Source: Pelorhabdus rhamnosifermentans
Lineage (GTDB): Bacteria > Bacillota > Negativicutes > UMGS1260
NCBI RefSeq assembly: GCF_018835585.1
Contig: NZ_JAHGVE010000006.1
Coordinates: 1-64,000, forward strand
Length of the DNA stretch: 64,000 bases
Direction of reading: 5' to 3'
Shown here: positions 37,795-46,549 of the stretch, one piece after another
Position numbering within the stretch: position 1 is the stretch's first letter
How the letters are laid out: each line of letters opens with the position of its first letter
Notes under the pieces: generated by a model
What the model saw: only the letters and a program-made list of their open reading frames with translations
What the model was told of the DNA's origin: nothing
Database searches by the model: none
Program-made: the position numbers and the translations under genes

Positions 37795-38364
37795 CTACGA
37801 CATTTGCTTAGCAAGAAAACCAGCTGCTGTTTCAGCAAGTTTGTTTTCCATTTCGCCAAGTTGCGCTCCCGGTTGTTTCGAACAAATCATAACAGCACCG
37901 ATGGCATCGCCTTCAACAACGATAGGTGCAATCACTTCAGCTGTAAACTTACAGATGCCATCCCCTTCGTCATCGCAATCAGCAACACAGCCTTTACAAT
38001 CTTTATATTCGCTTGGATTGCTAATAATCACAGTCTTACGACCTTCCATGGCCTGTTCTACAGCAGGCCCAAGGGGTTTATTTAAAAACTCCTTTTTTGA
38101 TGCACCGGCGACAGCCACAATGTTATCGCGATCAGCAACGAGTACAATATGCGCAATGGCTTCATGTAAAGAATCGGCGTACTCTTTCGCAAAATCCCCC
38201 AATTGCCCTACAGGCGAATATTTTTTCAAAATCACTTCGCCTTCATGATCAACATATATTTCCAGCGGGTCACCTTCACGTATCCTCAGAGTACGACGAA
38301 TTTCTTTTGGTATAACTACTCTGCCTAGATCGTCTATCCTTCTCACGATTCCAGTCGCTTTCAC
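37795..38364 (-). CDS. spoVT: stage V sporulation protein T
   Basis: SpoVT is a forespore transcription factor that adjusts sigma-G genes. Residues 1-50 form an AbrB-type DNA-binding domain (ATGIVRRIDDLGRVVIPKEIRR and LRIREGDPLEIYVD in part). Residues about 55-185 form a GAF domain with a Cys-rich turn (CKGCVADCDDEGDGICKF). The GTG at 38364 lies 8 nt after AGGAGGG and gives 189 residues. A candidate sigma-G promoter overlaps the end of mfd, consistent with control in B. subtilis. Confidence 0.96.
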   Translation of the reverse strand: MKATGIVRRIDDLGRVVIPKEIRRTLRIREGDPLEIYVDHEGEVILKKYSPVGQLGDFAKEYADSLHEAIAHIVLVADRDNIVAVAGASKKEFLNKPLGPAVEQAMEGRKTVIISNPSEYKDCKGCVADCDDEGDGICKFTAEVIAPIVVEGDAIGAVMICSKQPGAQLGEMENKLAETAAGFLAKQMS

Positions 38365-38410
38365 CTGGATCCCTCCTTTTCTACATTTTTTTGACAATTT
38401 GCTTCAATGA

Positions 38411-38441
38411 TAGTATATATCTTGCCTACTCTTTTTATTCA
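38411..38441 (-). promoter_or_regulatory. candidate sigma-G promoter of spoVT
   Basis: On the minus strand TGAATA (38436-38441), an 18 nt spacer and TATACTA (38411-38417) fit the sigma-G consensus TGMATA-N17/18-CATAMTA with one mismatch. The -35 overlaps the mfd stop codon. Confidence 0.65.
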
Positions 38442-41400
38442 TGTCTACTCACAGGTTCGATTTTCTTTAACAAATTATTTAACCAAGGTAAAACAGGTTC
38501 AGCAAGCTTGGCTGTTCTGATACGCAGACTGGGTGGGGGGCCTTGCAAAATTGTGATACGGTTAGGAAAATTTCTTTTAAAATTCAGTACAGCATCGATA
38601 TTAATATGGGGTTTATCAAAGAAGTGAACCTCGATTATCTCATGGCTTTGAATAACCGACTGGATACCTAATCTTCTCGCATAATTTTTCACCCGTGCTA
38701 CAGAAAGCAAATTAAGAACAGGTTCAGGGGGTGCACCAAAGCGATCAATTAATTCATCAACTAAATCGCTAATTTCTTCTTCGGTTTGGATGGCAGCAAT
38801 ACGTTGGTATATCTCAATTTTATGCACGGCTTCACCAATATAGTCGCTACTTAAATAAGCATCTACCTGAAATTCAAGTACAGGTTCCGGCTGAACCTCC
38901 ACAGTCTTACCTGTTTTAAGCTCTTGCACCGCTTCATCAAGTAATCGGCAGTACATCTCAAAACCTACACTGACAATATGTCCATGCTGCTGAGCCCCTA
39001 ACAAATTACCCGCACCGCGAATTTCAAGATCACGCATAGCAATTTTAAACCCTGAACCAAGTTCAGCAAACTCCTTAATGGCCTGAAGACGTTTTTCAGC
39101 CACTTCACTTAGAACCTTGTCCCGGCGATAAGTAAGATAAGCAAAAGATAAACGATGGGAACGGCCTACACGGCCACGCATCTGATAAAGCTGGGACAAT
39201 CCAAAATGATCCGCGTCATACACGACGATGGTGTTGGCATTAGACACATCTAAGCCATTTTCAATAATACTCGTGCATACAAGCACATCATATTGACCCT
39301 CATAATAATCAAGCATCACCTGCTCTAGTAGCTCTTCAGGCATTTGACCGTGTGCTGTCTGGAACCGAGCATCAGGCAGCATCTCACTTAAGGTTTGGCG
39401 CATTTTATCAATGGTCTGCACCTTATTGTAAACGAAATAGACCTGACCGCCCCGCTTAATTTCTCGGCGAATGGCATCCCGAATAATTTCTTCATCATAT
39501 TCAACGACATACGTTTGAACAGGAAATCTTTCCTCAGGCGGTGTTTCAATAATGCTAATATCCCGTGCTCCCACCAAGGACATATGGAGTGTCCTTGGAA
39601 TTGGCGTTGCGCTCAATGCCAGCACATCAATATTATTACGCCATTTTTTAAATTTTTCTTTCTGAGCAACGCCAAATCGTTGTTCTTCATCAACAATTAA
39701 TAGCCCTAAATCTTTAAACGTCACGTCCGCCTGCAGAATGCGGTGCGTGCCAATAAGCACATCCACCTTTCCTGCTTTTAAGGCTGCCAAAGTAGCTCGC
39801 TGCTCTTTAGCACTTCGAAAACGGCTAATCACATCGACAGTCAGACCAAAATCAGCAAAACGGGCACTAAAAGTCTGAAAATGCTGTTGCGCCAGCACCG
39901 TTGTCGGCACAAGCACAGCTACCTGTTTGCCTGCCATAACCGCTTTAAAGGCCGCGCGTATGGCTACCTCCGTCTTACCAAACCCCACATCGCCGCAAAG
40001 TAAACGATCCATAGGGCGTTCCGATTCCATATCTCGCTTGATTTCATCAATCGCCACAAGTTGATCTGGCGTTTCTTCAAAGGGGAAAGCTTCTTCAAAT
40101 TCTGCCTGCCAGGTTGTATCTAAGCCAAAAGAAAATCCTTTGGCAATCTTACGATGAGCATAAAGTTCCACAAGTTCCTTGGCTAAATCAGCTACAGAAG
40201 CCTTGGCACGCGTTGTGGCCTTGAGCCATTCACTGCCACCCATTTTACTTAACCGCGGTATTTCCCCTTGCGCCCCAATATATTTTTGCAGAAGTTGCAC
40301 CTGATCTGTCGGCACATAAAGCTTATCTTGTCCAGCATAGCGAATAAGCAAATAATCTTTCGTAAGGCCCCCCACGTCCATCGTTTCGACACCTACATAT
40401 TTACCTATACCATGATTCACATGAACAACATAATCGCCTAAATTAATATCCCGAAAATAAGTGATCTTTTGTTCTTTTGATACGCGAGGACGAATCTTTC
40501 GTTTCTGCCGTCCCCAAATATCAATTTCATTGACAATCACAAGTTGCGCATGAGGTAGTTCAAAACCCGACTGTAAAGCACCTAATGTTGCAACAATACT
40601 ACCAGGCTGAATTTGTTTAGGTGCTTCATCAAAAACGGCAGAAAATTTTTCTTGGCGTAAATAATTGACAAAATTCTGGGCTTTCTCTGCCGTACTAAAC
40701 CTTAAAATGACCGTATCCTTACGCTCTTGCCATAAAGAAAGTTCTTTTATAAATAAGTCCACTTGTTTATGAAAAGGTGCCATGTTTTTCACAGTCAGGC
40801 TAATAATCCGATTCGGATCAGTCTGAGGGTTTTTCTGCAGCATCAGTGTCAGAAAAATGATGTTATGCTGTTTGGCCGACTGCATCAGTTCAGCCCAGGT
40901 AAAAACTTGCTTTTTAATGGCCGGATTTTCCTTCACCGATTTGTTAATCATTTCTCGAATACGCATGGGCTCATCCATAACAATATTGGCATCCGTTGCT
41001 AAATAGGAAAAAAGCGTATCCCCCTTACCAACTTGAACGGGACTATTTACAGGCAACACATCTACCCTGTCAATACTACTTAGCGAACGCTGATTTTCAA
41101 CAGAAAAGTAGCGCAACGAATCAATAGTATCATCAAATAATTCCACTCGAACAGGATGAGCACTATTAATGGGGAAAATATCAATAATCCCGCCACGCCC
41201 ACTAAACTGCCCCATAGCATCTACTTGATCAACCCGTTCATAGCCACTACGAACAAGTTGACGAAAAATTTCCTGACGATCGACATTTTTACCATCAATC
41301 AGTACGAGACGACTACTTTCAAAATCTGATTTATGCTGGACTTGCTGCATAATCGCTTCGGCTGTGGCAAGTACAAAACAAGGTTCGTTTTGTACCAATT

Positions 41401-41728
41401 TACTTAAGATTTCCATCCTACGAGCCGCAGGCTCTAAACTCTTAGCAGTCGCAGTAAAGCTCACCATATCCAACGTAGGCAAGATCAGAATATCTTTTTC
41501 CGGGAGTACGGCGACTACATCGGTACGAAACTGTTCCAAAGCTTCCTGACTGCCACACACAATGACAGTTGGACGTGTCCCATGCTCATAAGCTAGAGCC
41601 GCAAGCAAATGTTTTGGACTTCCTGTTAATCCATAAACTAGGCTTTGACCTATTGTTTGTTGCTCAAAACACTGCAAAGCTTGCTGCATGGCTGAATCTT
41701 TTGCTAATAATTCATAAAAAGCTTGCAT
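38435..41728 (-). CDS. mfd: transcription-repair coupling factor Mfd
   Basis: Mfd removes RNA polymerase stalled at DNA lesions and recruits UvrA. The start at 41728 follows GAGGTG and gives 1097 residues. The UvrB-like N-terminal region has a degenerate nucleotide site (GLTGSPKHLLAALAY). An RNA polymerase-interacting domain follows near 485-555 (GDYVVHVNHGIGKYVG). The helicase core has Walker A LCGDVGFGKTEVA, DEEQ in VDEEQRFGV, TATPIPRTLHMS-like sequence and a C-terminal TRG motif. The D7 domain is present at the end. Confidence 0.97.
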   Translation of the reverse strand: MQAFYELLAKDSAMQQALQCFEQQTIGQSLVYGLTGSPKHLLAALAYEHGTRPTVIVCGSQEALEQFRTDVVAVLPEKDILILPTLDMVSFTATAKSLEPAARRMEILSKLVQNEPCFVLATAEAIMQQVQHKSDFESSRLVLIDGKNVDRQEIFRQLVRSGYERVDQVDAMGQFSGRGGIIDIFPINSAHPVRVELFDDTIDSLRYFSVENQRSLSSIDRVDVLPVNSPVQVGKGDTLFSYLATDANIVMDEPMRIREMINKSVKENPAIKKQVFTWAELMQSAKQHNIIFLTLMLQKNPQTDPNRIISLTVKNMAPFHKQVDLFIKELSLWQERKDTVILRFSTAEKAQNFVNYLRQEKFSAVFDEAPKQIQPGSIVATLGALQSGFELPHAQLVIVNEIDIWGRQKRKIRPRVSKEQKITYFRDINLGDYVVHVNHGIGKYVGVETMDVGGLTKDYLLIRYAGQDKLYVPTDQVQLLQKYIGAQGEIPRLSKMGGSEWLKATTRAKASVADLAKELVELYAHRKIAKGFSFGLDTTWQAEFEEAFPFEETPDQLVAIDEIKRDMESERPMDRLLCGDVGFGKTEVAIRAAFKAVMAGKQVAVLVPTTVLAQQHFQTFSARFADFGLTVDVISRFRSAKEQRATLAALKAGKVDVLIGTHRILQADVTFKDLGLLIVDEEQRFGVAQKEKFKKWRNNIDVLALSATPIPRTLHMSLVGARDISIIETPPEERFPVQTYVVEYDEEIIRDAIRREIKRGGQVYFVYNKVQTIDKMRQTLSEMLPDARFQTAHGQMPEELLEQVMLDYYEGQYDVLVCTSIIENGLDVSNANTIVVYDADHFGLSQLYQMRGRVGRSHRLSFAYLTYRRDKVLSEVAEKRLQAIKEFAELGSGFKIAMRDLEIRGAGNLLGAQQHGHIVSVGFEMYCRLLDEAVQELKTGKTVEVQPEPVLEFQVDAYLSSDYIGEAVHKIEIYQRIAAIQTEEEISDLVDELIDRFGAPPEPVLNLLSVARVKNYARRLGIQSVIQSHEIIEVHFFDKPHINIDAVLNFKRNFPNRITILQGPPPSLRIRTAKLAEPVLPWLNNLLKKIEPVSRHE

Positions 41729-41779
41729 TTTTACACCTCGTCCCACAAAACAAAACTCCCTTGCTTTTCAGGCAGGGCC

Positions 41780-41807
41780 AAAAAGGGCTCTAGCTACGCT
41801 AAAGCCC
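41780..41807 (-). terminator. intrinsic terminator between fin and mfd
   Basis: On the minus strand GGGCTTTAGC-GTA-GCTAGAGCCC is followed by TTTTTGG. It lies just upstream of the mfd ribosome binding site. Confidence 0.75.
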
Positions 41808-41824
41808 CGTTTATTTTTTCATTG

Positions 41825-42064
41825 TTAGTGTATGAAAGGAAACGGAGAAACAGACAATTTTTCTTGCATCCTTTCAATCTCTCCTATGCAACTATCACAA
41901 ATAGCAGCAACGAAGATTGTTCCACTGTTTGGATTGATTTTAATTATATCCTGACGCTCCTCTGGCGTCAAGCAGTCAAAACCCAACTGCACTTCAGTCA
42001 GCCCCGTTGCATCAATTTCAGCAATGAATGCATCACAATGGGAACAAGTATAAACAATATGCAT
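41825..42064 (-). CDS. fin: anti-sigma-F factor Fin
   Basis: Fin (YabK) is a small forespore protein that inhibits sigma-F and helps the switch to sigma-G. The 79-residue protein matches B. subtilis Fin from memory in its zinc-binding CSHC (7-10) and CDSC (56-59) pairs, LGFDCLTPEERQDII (28-42) and the EIER tail. It lies immediately upstream of mfd, the B. subtilis position. The ATG follows GAGGAGAAGG. Its small size and cysteine pairs support a zinc-ribbon fold. Confidence 0.9.
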   Translation of the reverse strand: MHIVYTCSHCDAFIAEIDATGLTEVQLGFDCLTPEERQDIIKINPNSGTIFVAAICDSCIGEIERMQEKLSVSPFPFIH

Positions 42065-42086
42065 TTTTTCCTTCTCCTCACGCTTA

Positions 42087-42494
42087 CTAATTAGTAAAAT
42101 GATAAATTACCCAAATATTATAGCCAATATGGCAAAGGCTCGCCATTAAGATTCCCACACTCACAAGACCACTTATTTCATAAAAAATTACCGTTACAAT
42201 GCCAAATAAACTATGTCCGCCAATACTTAAAATACATCCTTGAACACCATAACGACTACTAACAAGATCATAACCTCCTTCAATAACACCAAAAATGACA
42301 TGAGTCAAAACAATCGCGGCACCTAAGTACCAAGCAAGATAAGATTTACTCATTTCCTCAATAATTGGTCCCAACGTAATAACGACCAGCTTATTCCAAT
42401 GTTTCATTAAGTAACTATTCAGTCCAAAACTCATTGAAGCCATGAAACAACCAATAAGAATAGATAGAAACAACGAATTCAACTTATCTCCCAT
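42087..42494 (-). CDS. PrsW-like small integral membrane protein
   Basis: This 135-residue protein (146 if an ATG at 42527 is used) has four to five membrane helices. Numbered from the longer form, it has a double Glu with Lys (IIEEMSK, Glu57-Glu58, Lys61), FGVIEGGYD (Glu83), GHSLFG (His105) and CHIGYN (His133, Asn137). This is the motif order of the PrsW family of intramembrane proteases, here in a minimal form. The 42527 start lies inside the terminator stem of the upstream gene, and neither start has a clear ribosome binding site. It is 22 nt from fin. Protease activity is inferred only from motifs. Confidence 0.6.
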   Translation of the reverse strand: MGDKLNSLFLSILIGCFMASMSFGLNSYLMKHWNKLVVITLGPIIEEMSKSYLAWYLGAAIVLTHVIFGVIEGGYDLVSSRYGVQGCILSIGGHSLFGIVTVIFYEISGLVSVGILMASLCHIGYNIWVIYHFTN

Positions 42495-42510
42495 AATCTT
42501 AGTATGACCG

Positions 42511-42557
42511 TAAAAAAAATAAATCATCCATTTCGCAAAAGCAAAATGGATGATTTA
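42511..42557 (-). terminator. intrinsic terminator of the LysM/M23 gene
   Basis: A long stem (TAAATCATCCATTT paired with its complement, loop near 42537-42540) is followed on the minus strand by TTTTTTTTAC, directly after the stop codon. Confidence 0.85.
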
Positions 42558-43421
42558 TTAGCGTTCAGGCAATAGGTACAAAGGATTGACAGGTGTACCT
42601 TGGTGACGAACTTCAAAATGAAGATGAGGCCCCGTCGAATTTCCTGTACTTCCCATAACTGCCACAGACTGGCCTTGCCGTACAAATTGTCCAACATGAA
42701 CATAATAATCAGACAAATGGCCGTATAAACTGCTCACACCCTGTCCATGATCAATCTCAATAGTATAACCATAGCCACTGCACCAACCAGCAAAAGTGAC
42801 TTTGCCGTCACGTGCAGCCTGAACTGAAGTACCCGCGTTATTGGCTATATCTACGCCCTCATGCATCCGCCCGTCGCGATAACCAAAAGGCGACGATATT
42901 TCACCTATCGTTGGCCATTGAAAACGATTATCTCCCCCACGTGAAATCGCCACTTCACTACGCGGTCTGCCACCAGGAATAAAAAGTTTTTCTCCAACCT
43001 CAATCCGGTTCTGTTCAATATCATTGGCACTTCGAAGCCTATCTAAGTCAACCTGATACTCTTTGGCAAGAGACCAAAGAGTATCACCAGGTTTCACCTG
43101 GTGAAGAACACCTATTTCAGGTAAAATAATCAATTCCTGTCCAATCTGAACCGTTTCATTTGTTAAGTGATTCGCGGCTTCAATTGTAACGATATCAATA
43201 TGATACTTTTCAGCAATAGTACCTAAATTTTCCCCTTCAGCGACATGATGTATGTATAGCTTGCCCTTGGCTGGCAAACTACTTTCTGGCGAAACAAGAA
43301 CAGATGTCGTATCAGGTAGAACTACAGGTTGCTGAAAATAATAAAAACCAGACCATCCTACTCCAGTTGTTAGTGCTGCCATGATGACCGTAAGGATAAT
43401 TTTATCTCGATTAAACCTCAT
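42558..43421 (-). CDS. LysM-domain M23 metallopeptidase
   Basis: This is a murein hydrolase or endopeptidase-type envelope protein. One membrane helix or uncleaved signal (about 8-28) is followed by two LysM domains (HHVAEGENLGTIAEKYHID and HQVKPGDTLWSLAKEYQVD) and a C-terminal M23 domain with the zinc motifs HEGVD and HLHFE, plus SSLYGHLS. All catalytic residues are present. The start is uncertain: the ATG at 43421 lies 13 nt after GAGGTG; the form used here has 287 residues. It follows glpX after a terminator. Confidence 0.92.
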   Translation of the reverse strand: MRFNRDKIILTVIMAALTTGVGWSGFYYFQQPVVLPDTTSVLVSPESSLPAKGKLYIHHVAEGENLGTIAEKYHIDIVTIEAANHLTNETVQIGQELIILPEIGVLHQVKPGDTLWSLAKEYQVDLDRLRSANDIEQNRIEVGEKLFIPGGRPRSEVAISRGGDNRFQWPTIGEISSPFGYRDGRMHEGVDIANNAGTSVQAARDGKVTFAGWCSGYGYTIEIDHGQGVSSLYGHLSDYYVHVGQFVRQGQSVAVMGSTGNSTGPHLHFEVRHQGTPVNPLYLLPER

Positions 43422-43511
43422 ACAAAAGCCATTCACCTCAATTTGAAAAAAGAGATTTGTACTAGTATTAGCATAATCGAGACAACTACTTTTTATGCAT
43501 AAAAATTGGCA

Positions 43512-43537
43512 GAAAAAAAGACCGGATTTCTCCGGCC
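43512..43537 (-). terminator. intrinsic terminator of glpX
   Basis: GGCCGGA and TCCGGTC form a stem followed on the minus strand by TTTTTTTCTG. Confidence 0.88.
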
Positions 43538-43579
43538 TAAATTTTGTCACATCCTATGCATTTTTTCTTTATTATCGGT

Positions 43580-44542
43580 CTAAAGTTTTAAAGCAATATT
43601 CTTATCGTCTAATTTGTGAATGGCATCCACAAAACGTACTGTACCGCGCTTAGAACGCATCACAATAGAATGGGTACGAACGCCACCACCAAAATATTGA
43701 ACGCCTCGCAACAAGTCACCTGCCGTAATGGCAGTAGCCGCAAACATAACATCCTCACCATGAACAAGATCATCAATTGTCAATATTTTTTTAATATCTG
43801 TAATACCCATTTTTTTAGCTCGAGCAACTTCGTCATCATTTTCCGGCCATAGGCGTGCTTGCATATCACCGCCTAGACATTTTAACGCAGCCGCAGCGAC
43901 AACACCTTCAGGAGCACCGCCAATACCCAGCATCATGTGAATACCGGTTCCTTCAATACCAACATTAATGGCTGGTGATACGTCACCATCTGTAATCAAT
44001 TTAATCCGAGCACCTGCATCACGCACTTCTTGAATAATGCCAGCATGGCGCTCCCGATCCAAAATGACCACTGTTAAGTCCTGAACATTGCGTTCTAACG
44101 AATCCGCTACAATCTTTAAATTTTCACTAACCGGCGCATCAATATTGATCTTGCCAGCGGCTCTAGGTCCAACAGCAATTTTCTGCATATACATATCAGG
44201 TGCATGTAACAGTCCGCCTTTCGGCGCAATGGCCATAACAGCAATAGCACCAGGAAGTCCCTTCGCAACAAGATTCGTTCCTTCTAAAGGATCAACGGCA
44301 ATATCTACAGCAAAACCACCCGCACCAACTTTTTCCCCAATATATAGCATCGGAGCCTCATCCATTTCACCTTCACCAATGACAACTTGTCCATGAATAG
44401 AAACACTATCAAAAGCACGACGCATGGCATCTACAGCCAATTGATCGGCACCCATTTTATCCCCTTTACCCATTAAACGAGCTGAAGCAATTGCAGCAGC
44501 TTCAGTAACACGAACAAACTCCAAAGCTAATTCACGATCCAT
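43580..44542 (-). CDS. glpX: fructose-1,6-bisphosphatase class II (GlpX)
   Basis: GlpX hydrolyses fructose-1,6-bisphosphate in gluconeogenesis. The 320-residue protein shows the lithium-sensitive phosphatase signatures GEGEMDEAPMLYIGE (about 57-71) and DPLEGTNLVAKG, and the family-typical GIGGAPEGVVAAAALKCLGG. It starts after GAAGGAGAT. It lies downstream of the zinc-ribbon gene and spo0F; in B. subtilis glpX also lies in the spo0F neighbourhood, between murAA and rho. Confidence 0.96.
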   Translation of the reverse strand: MDRELALEFVRVTEAAAIASARLMGKGDKMGADQLAVDAMRRAFDSVSIHGQVVIGEGEMDEAPMLYIGEKVGAGGFAVDIAVDPLEGTNLVAKGLPGAIAVMAIAPKGGLLHAPDMYMQKIAVGPRAAGKINIDAPVSENLKIVADSLERNVQDLTVVILDRERHAGIIQEVRDAGARIKLITDGDVSPAINVGIEGTGIHMMLGIGGAPEGVVAAAALKCLGGDMQARLWPENDDEVARAKKMGITDIKKILTIDDLVHGEDVMFAATAITAGDLLRGVQYFGGGVRTHSIVMRSKRGTVRFVDAIHKLDDKNIALKL

Positions 44543-44653
44543 CTATTTGCATCTCCTTCTATTATCCAAACAATGCCTAATTTAAAAATTTCAAAAAGCG
44601 GTCCCTAGTAATAAGAGACGCACAGACTGCTGATTTCATCATCCCCCCAAAAA

Positions 44654-45295
44654 TTAATGTTTACGGCGAAACTGACGAATCGGCACAATTTCAATAGCAT
44701 CATTCATTTTCAATCGCGTCACATCAGAATCTGTTAAGGCAGGTATAACCTGTCTTCCACCACAATGGTCACAGATAATTTCTACGCGATCAGCTAAAAT
44801 ATCTGTTTCGATTATAGTGCCACCGCAACGACAATATACTCCTCCACGTTCGGCAATATCATGGATAAGATTAATCACTTCGAGCATTACCTGAGAATTA
44901 ACGACATCTTCTTCACAATCCTGATAGGAGTTCTCTAAAAACAAGGTGTCAAGTTCCTTTTTATGCGCAGCAATCATCGCCTCAATCATTGGACGACGGC
45001 CTACAAAACCCAATTCCAGGTTTTCCTCTGTACAGTAAACCTTTTCAACACTGTCACGCCAAAAGCGCTGGCTATCGAGCGTAATTAAATGGTCTATATT
45101 ACATATAACACAAGGAATAGAAAGCAGACATTGCCGAAGCCCTGCACTGACAATTGTTGCCTGACAATGGCCACAGCTGCAAATAAGCCTTTTCGGCAGC
45201 TCCTTTTTTAAAGTAAAACGCGATAAATCATACATCGTTAAATTGCCACATTGCTGACAATAAAGAGCTAAAGTTGCCTGACTGCTGATGACCAT
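44654..45295 (-). CDS. Cys-rich zinc-ribbon protein of unknown function
   Basis: I do not recognise this 213-residue protein beyond its metal-binding look. It has CxxC at 13/16, a CSCGHC cluster at 39-44, CVIC at 62-65, CRCGG near 157 and CDHCGG near 177. That is enough for two zinc sites or more, resembling CpXC-type proteins. A helical segment (about 95-150) with many Glu lies between the two cysteine regions. It has no signal peptide. It starts after GAGGAGGG, lies between spo0F (after a terminator) and glpX, and may share the glpX transcript. Confidence 0.75.
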   Translation of the reverse strand: MVISSQATLALYCQQCGNLTMYDLSRFTLKKELPKRLICSCGHCQATIVSAGLRQCLLSIPCVICNIDHLITLDSQRFWRDSVEKVYCTEENLELGFVGRRPMIEAMIAAHKKELDTLFLENSYQDCEEDVVNSQVMLEVINLIHDIAERGGVYCRCGGTIIETDILADRVEIICDHCGGRQVIPALTDSDVTRLKMNDAIEIVPIRQFRRKH

Positions 45296-45346
45296 TTTCC
45301 ATCCCTCCTCACTGTCTTTTTCGCCACTGAAGAAAAAAATCCTGCA

Positions 45347-45377
45347 TAAAAAAAAGCCCTCTGTTTCTCACGAGGGC
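45347..45377 (-). terminator. intrinsic terminator of spo0F
   Basis: GCCCTC and GAGGGC form a stem followed on the minus strand by eight to nine T. Confidence 0.85.
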
Positions 45378-45384
45378 ACATTAC

Positions 45385-45774
45385 TTAACCTATTTTTGTT
45401 TGATCTTGAGCCGAATGCGTCATGATTTCTTGAATCGTTTGACATAAAGCAATGATATCAAATGGTTTGGTAATATAGTCATAAGCACCGATTTCTCTAG
45501 CTTGGTTAACCAAATCCAGTTCCCCATAAGCCGTCATCATAATGACTCTGTCACCCTGCCCAACTCTTTTTAATTCTTTCAGTGTTTCAATCCCATCCAT
45601 ACCAGGCATTTTCATATCCATTAAAATTAACTGAGGCTTCACCACTTGAGCCTCTTGCAAACCATCGTACCCGTTGGAGGCTGTAACAACCTGATAGCCT
45701 TCCTCTTTCAGCACTTCAACAAGCAATCGACGTATGCCGGGTTGATCATCAATAACAAGTACTGTATCAGACAT
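45385..45774 (-). CDS. spo0F: sporulation phosphorelay response regulator Spo0F
   Basis: Spo0F is a single-domain receiver that takes phosphate from sporulation kinases and passes it to Spo0B, or to Spo0A pathways. The 129-residue protein has VLVIDDQPGIRRLL, the phosphoacceptor LILMDMKMPGMDGIE, the very Spo0F-like MTAYGELDLVNQAREIGA and YITKPFDI. Recalled B. subtilis Spo0F shares DDQxGIR, LLDMKIPGMDGIE and MTAYGELD. The ATG at 45774 follows AGGTG. Its neighbours pyrG and glpX and a candidate sigma-H promoter support the name. Confidence 0.88.
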   Translation of the reverse strand: MSDTVLVIDDQPGIRRLLVEVLKEEGYQVVTASNGYDGLQEAQVVKPQLILMDMKMPGMDGIETLKELKRVGQGDRVIMMTAYGELDLVNQAREIGAYDYITKPFDIIALCQTIQEIMTHSAQDQTKIG

Positions 45775-45866
45775 CAAATTTACACCTGCCTTCTTAATTT
45801 CCTAAATTAAGTAAAAACGTCTCACGGGTTATGAAAAGATAGAATATTTGTACTGCTGTTTGTTAT

Positions 45867-45893
45867 ATTCGCAATCCAAGCTCAGAATCCTGC
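45867..45893 (-). promoter_or_regulatory. candidate sigma-H promoter of spo0F
   Basis: On the minus strand GCAGGATTC (45885-45893), a 13 nt spacer and CGAAT (45867-45871) match the sigma-H consensus RWAGGAWWT-N12/14-HGAAT at 12 of 14 positions. In B. subtilis spo0F is sigma-H dependent. Confidence 0.65.
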
Positions 45894-45957
45894 CAAGCCA
45901 TGGCTACCCTTTTTACATTTTTATCCTTTTTCAAGTTACAATTGTATTACAAATTTA

Positions 45958-46545
45958 TTACAGATAATTTTCTAAAGAAAATTGTGCCACAGAAACAGCA
46001 AAAAATACAACAATCACCAGTCCCATAAATAAAACGGCAAAAAAAGGCGCGCAAAGAACAAGGACTGTTTTTGAACCAGAAAGCTGGTAGATTTCTTTCA
46101 CCGCATAATAATAGAGAATCCAAGTCCAACCCCAAATCGCACAAGCCGCAGCAGCCAACCAAAGTGTTTGCAAAGCACCGCTAAGTAGTCCAGCAAGTAC
46201 AAATAGCGGCAGCATAGCTAAATGGGGTAAATGAGCCAATCCTAATGCACTAAACAAGGACACCGCACGTCCCTCACCGCCAGAAATTTCAGCAATAAAA
46301 TGATAAACGCCTGTACCGAGCACCCAAAATACCAAACTGCCAGCAAGTTCAACAAATAAAATCAGCCCCATGAAATGCTCTAACATCAAATGCTGCGCCC
46401 CAGCAAAAAAAACAAGCGATGGCAAAGTGGTAGATAATATAAACACGCCAAGTGCCAATCGCCACGGTGCTGCGCGTGAAAAGCTTTGAAAAACCTGACG
46501 TGGTCGAAACACAACATCATAAATCAGGACTAAATTACTTTGCAT
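45958..46545 (-). CDS. Yip1-domain integral membrane protein
   Basis: This 195-residue protein has five predicted membrane helices and the Yip1-family start, FRPRQVFQSFSRAAPWRLALG. The family is widespread in Firmicutes with no settled function; some members associate with transport or envelope genes. It starts 5 nt after the sppA stop, after GAGGTGAG, so the two are probably co-translated. No catalytic motif is visible. Confidence 0.8.
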   Translation of the reverse strand: MQSNLVLIYDVVFRPRQVFQSFSRAAPWRLALGVFILSTTLPSLVFFAGAQHLMLEHFMGLILFVELAGSLVFWVLGTGVYHFIAEISGGEGRAVSLFSALGLAHLPHLAMLPLFVLAGLLSGALQTLWLAAAACAIWGWTWILYYYAVKEIYQLSGSKTVLVLCAPFFAVLFMGLVIVVFFAVSVAQFSLENYL

Positions 46546-46549
46546 AGTC

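Noticed and set aside
41723-42094. Plus-strand open frame of 123 codons over fin
   Set aside because: It covers the mfd ribosome binding site, a terminator and the entire fin gene in antisense. The minus-strand fin matches a known family.
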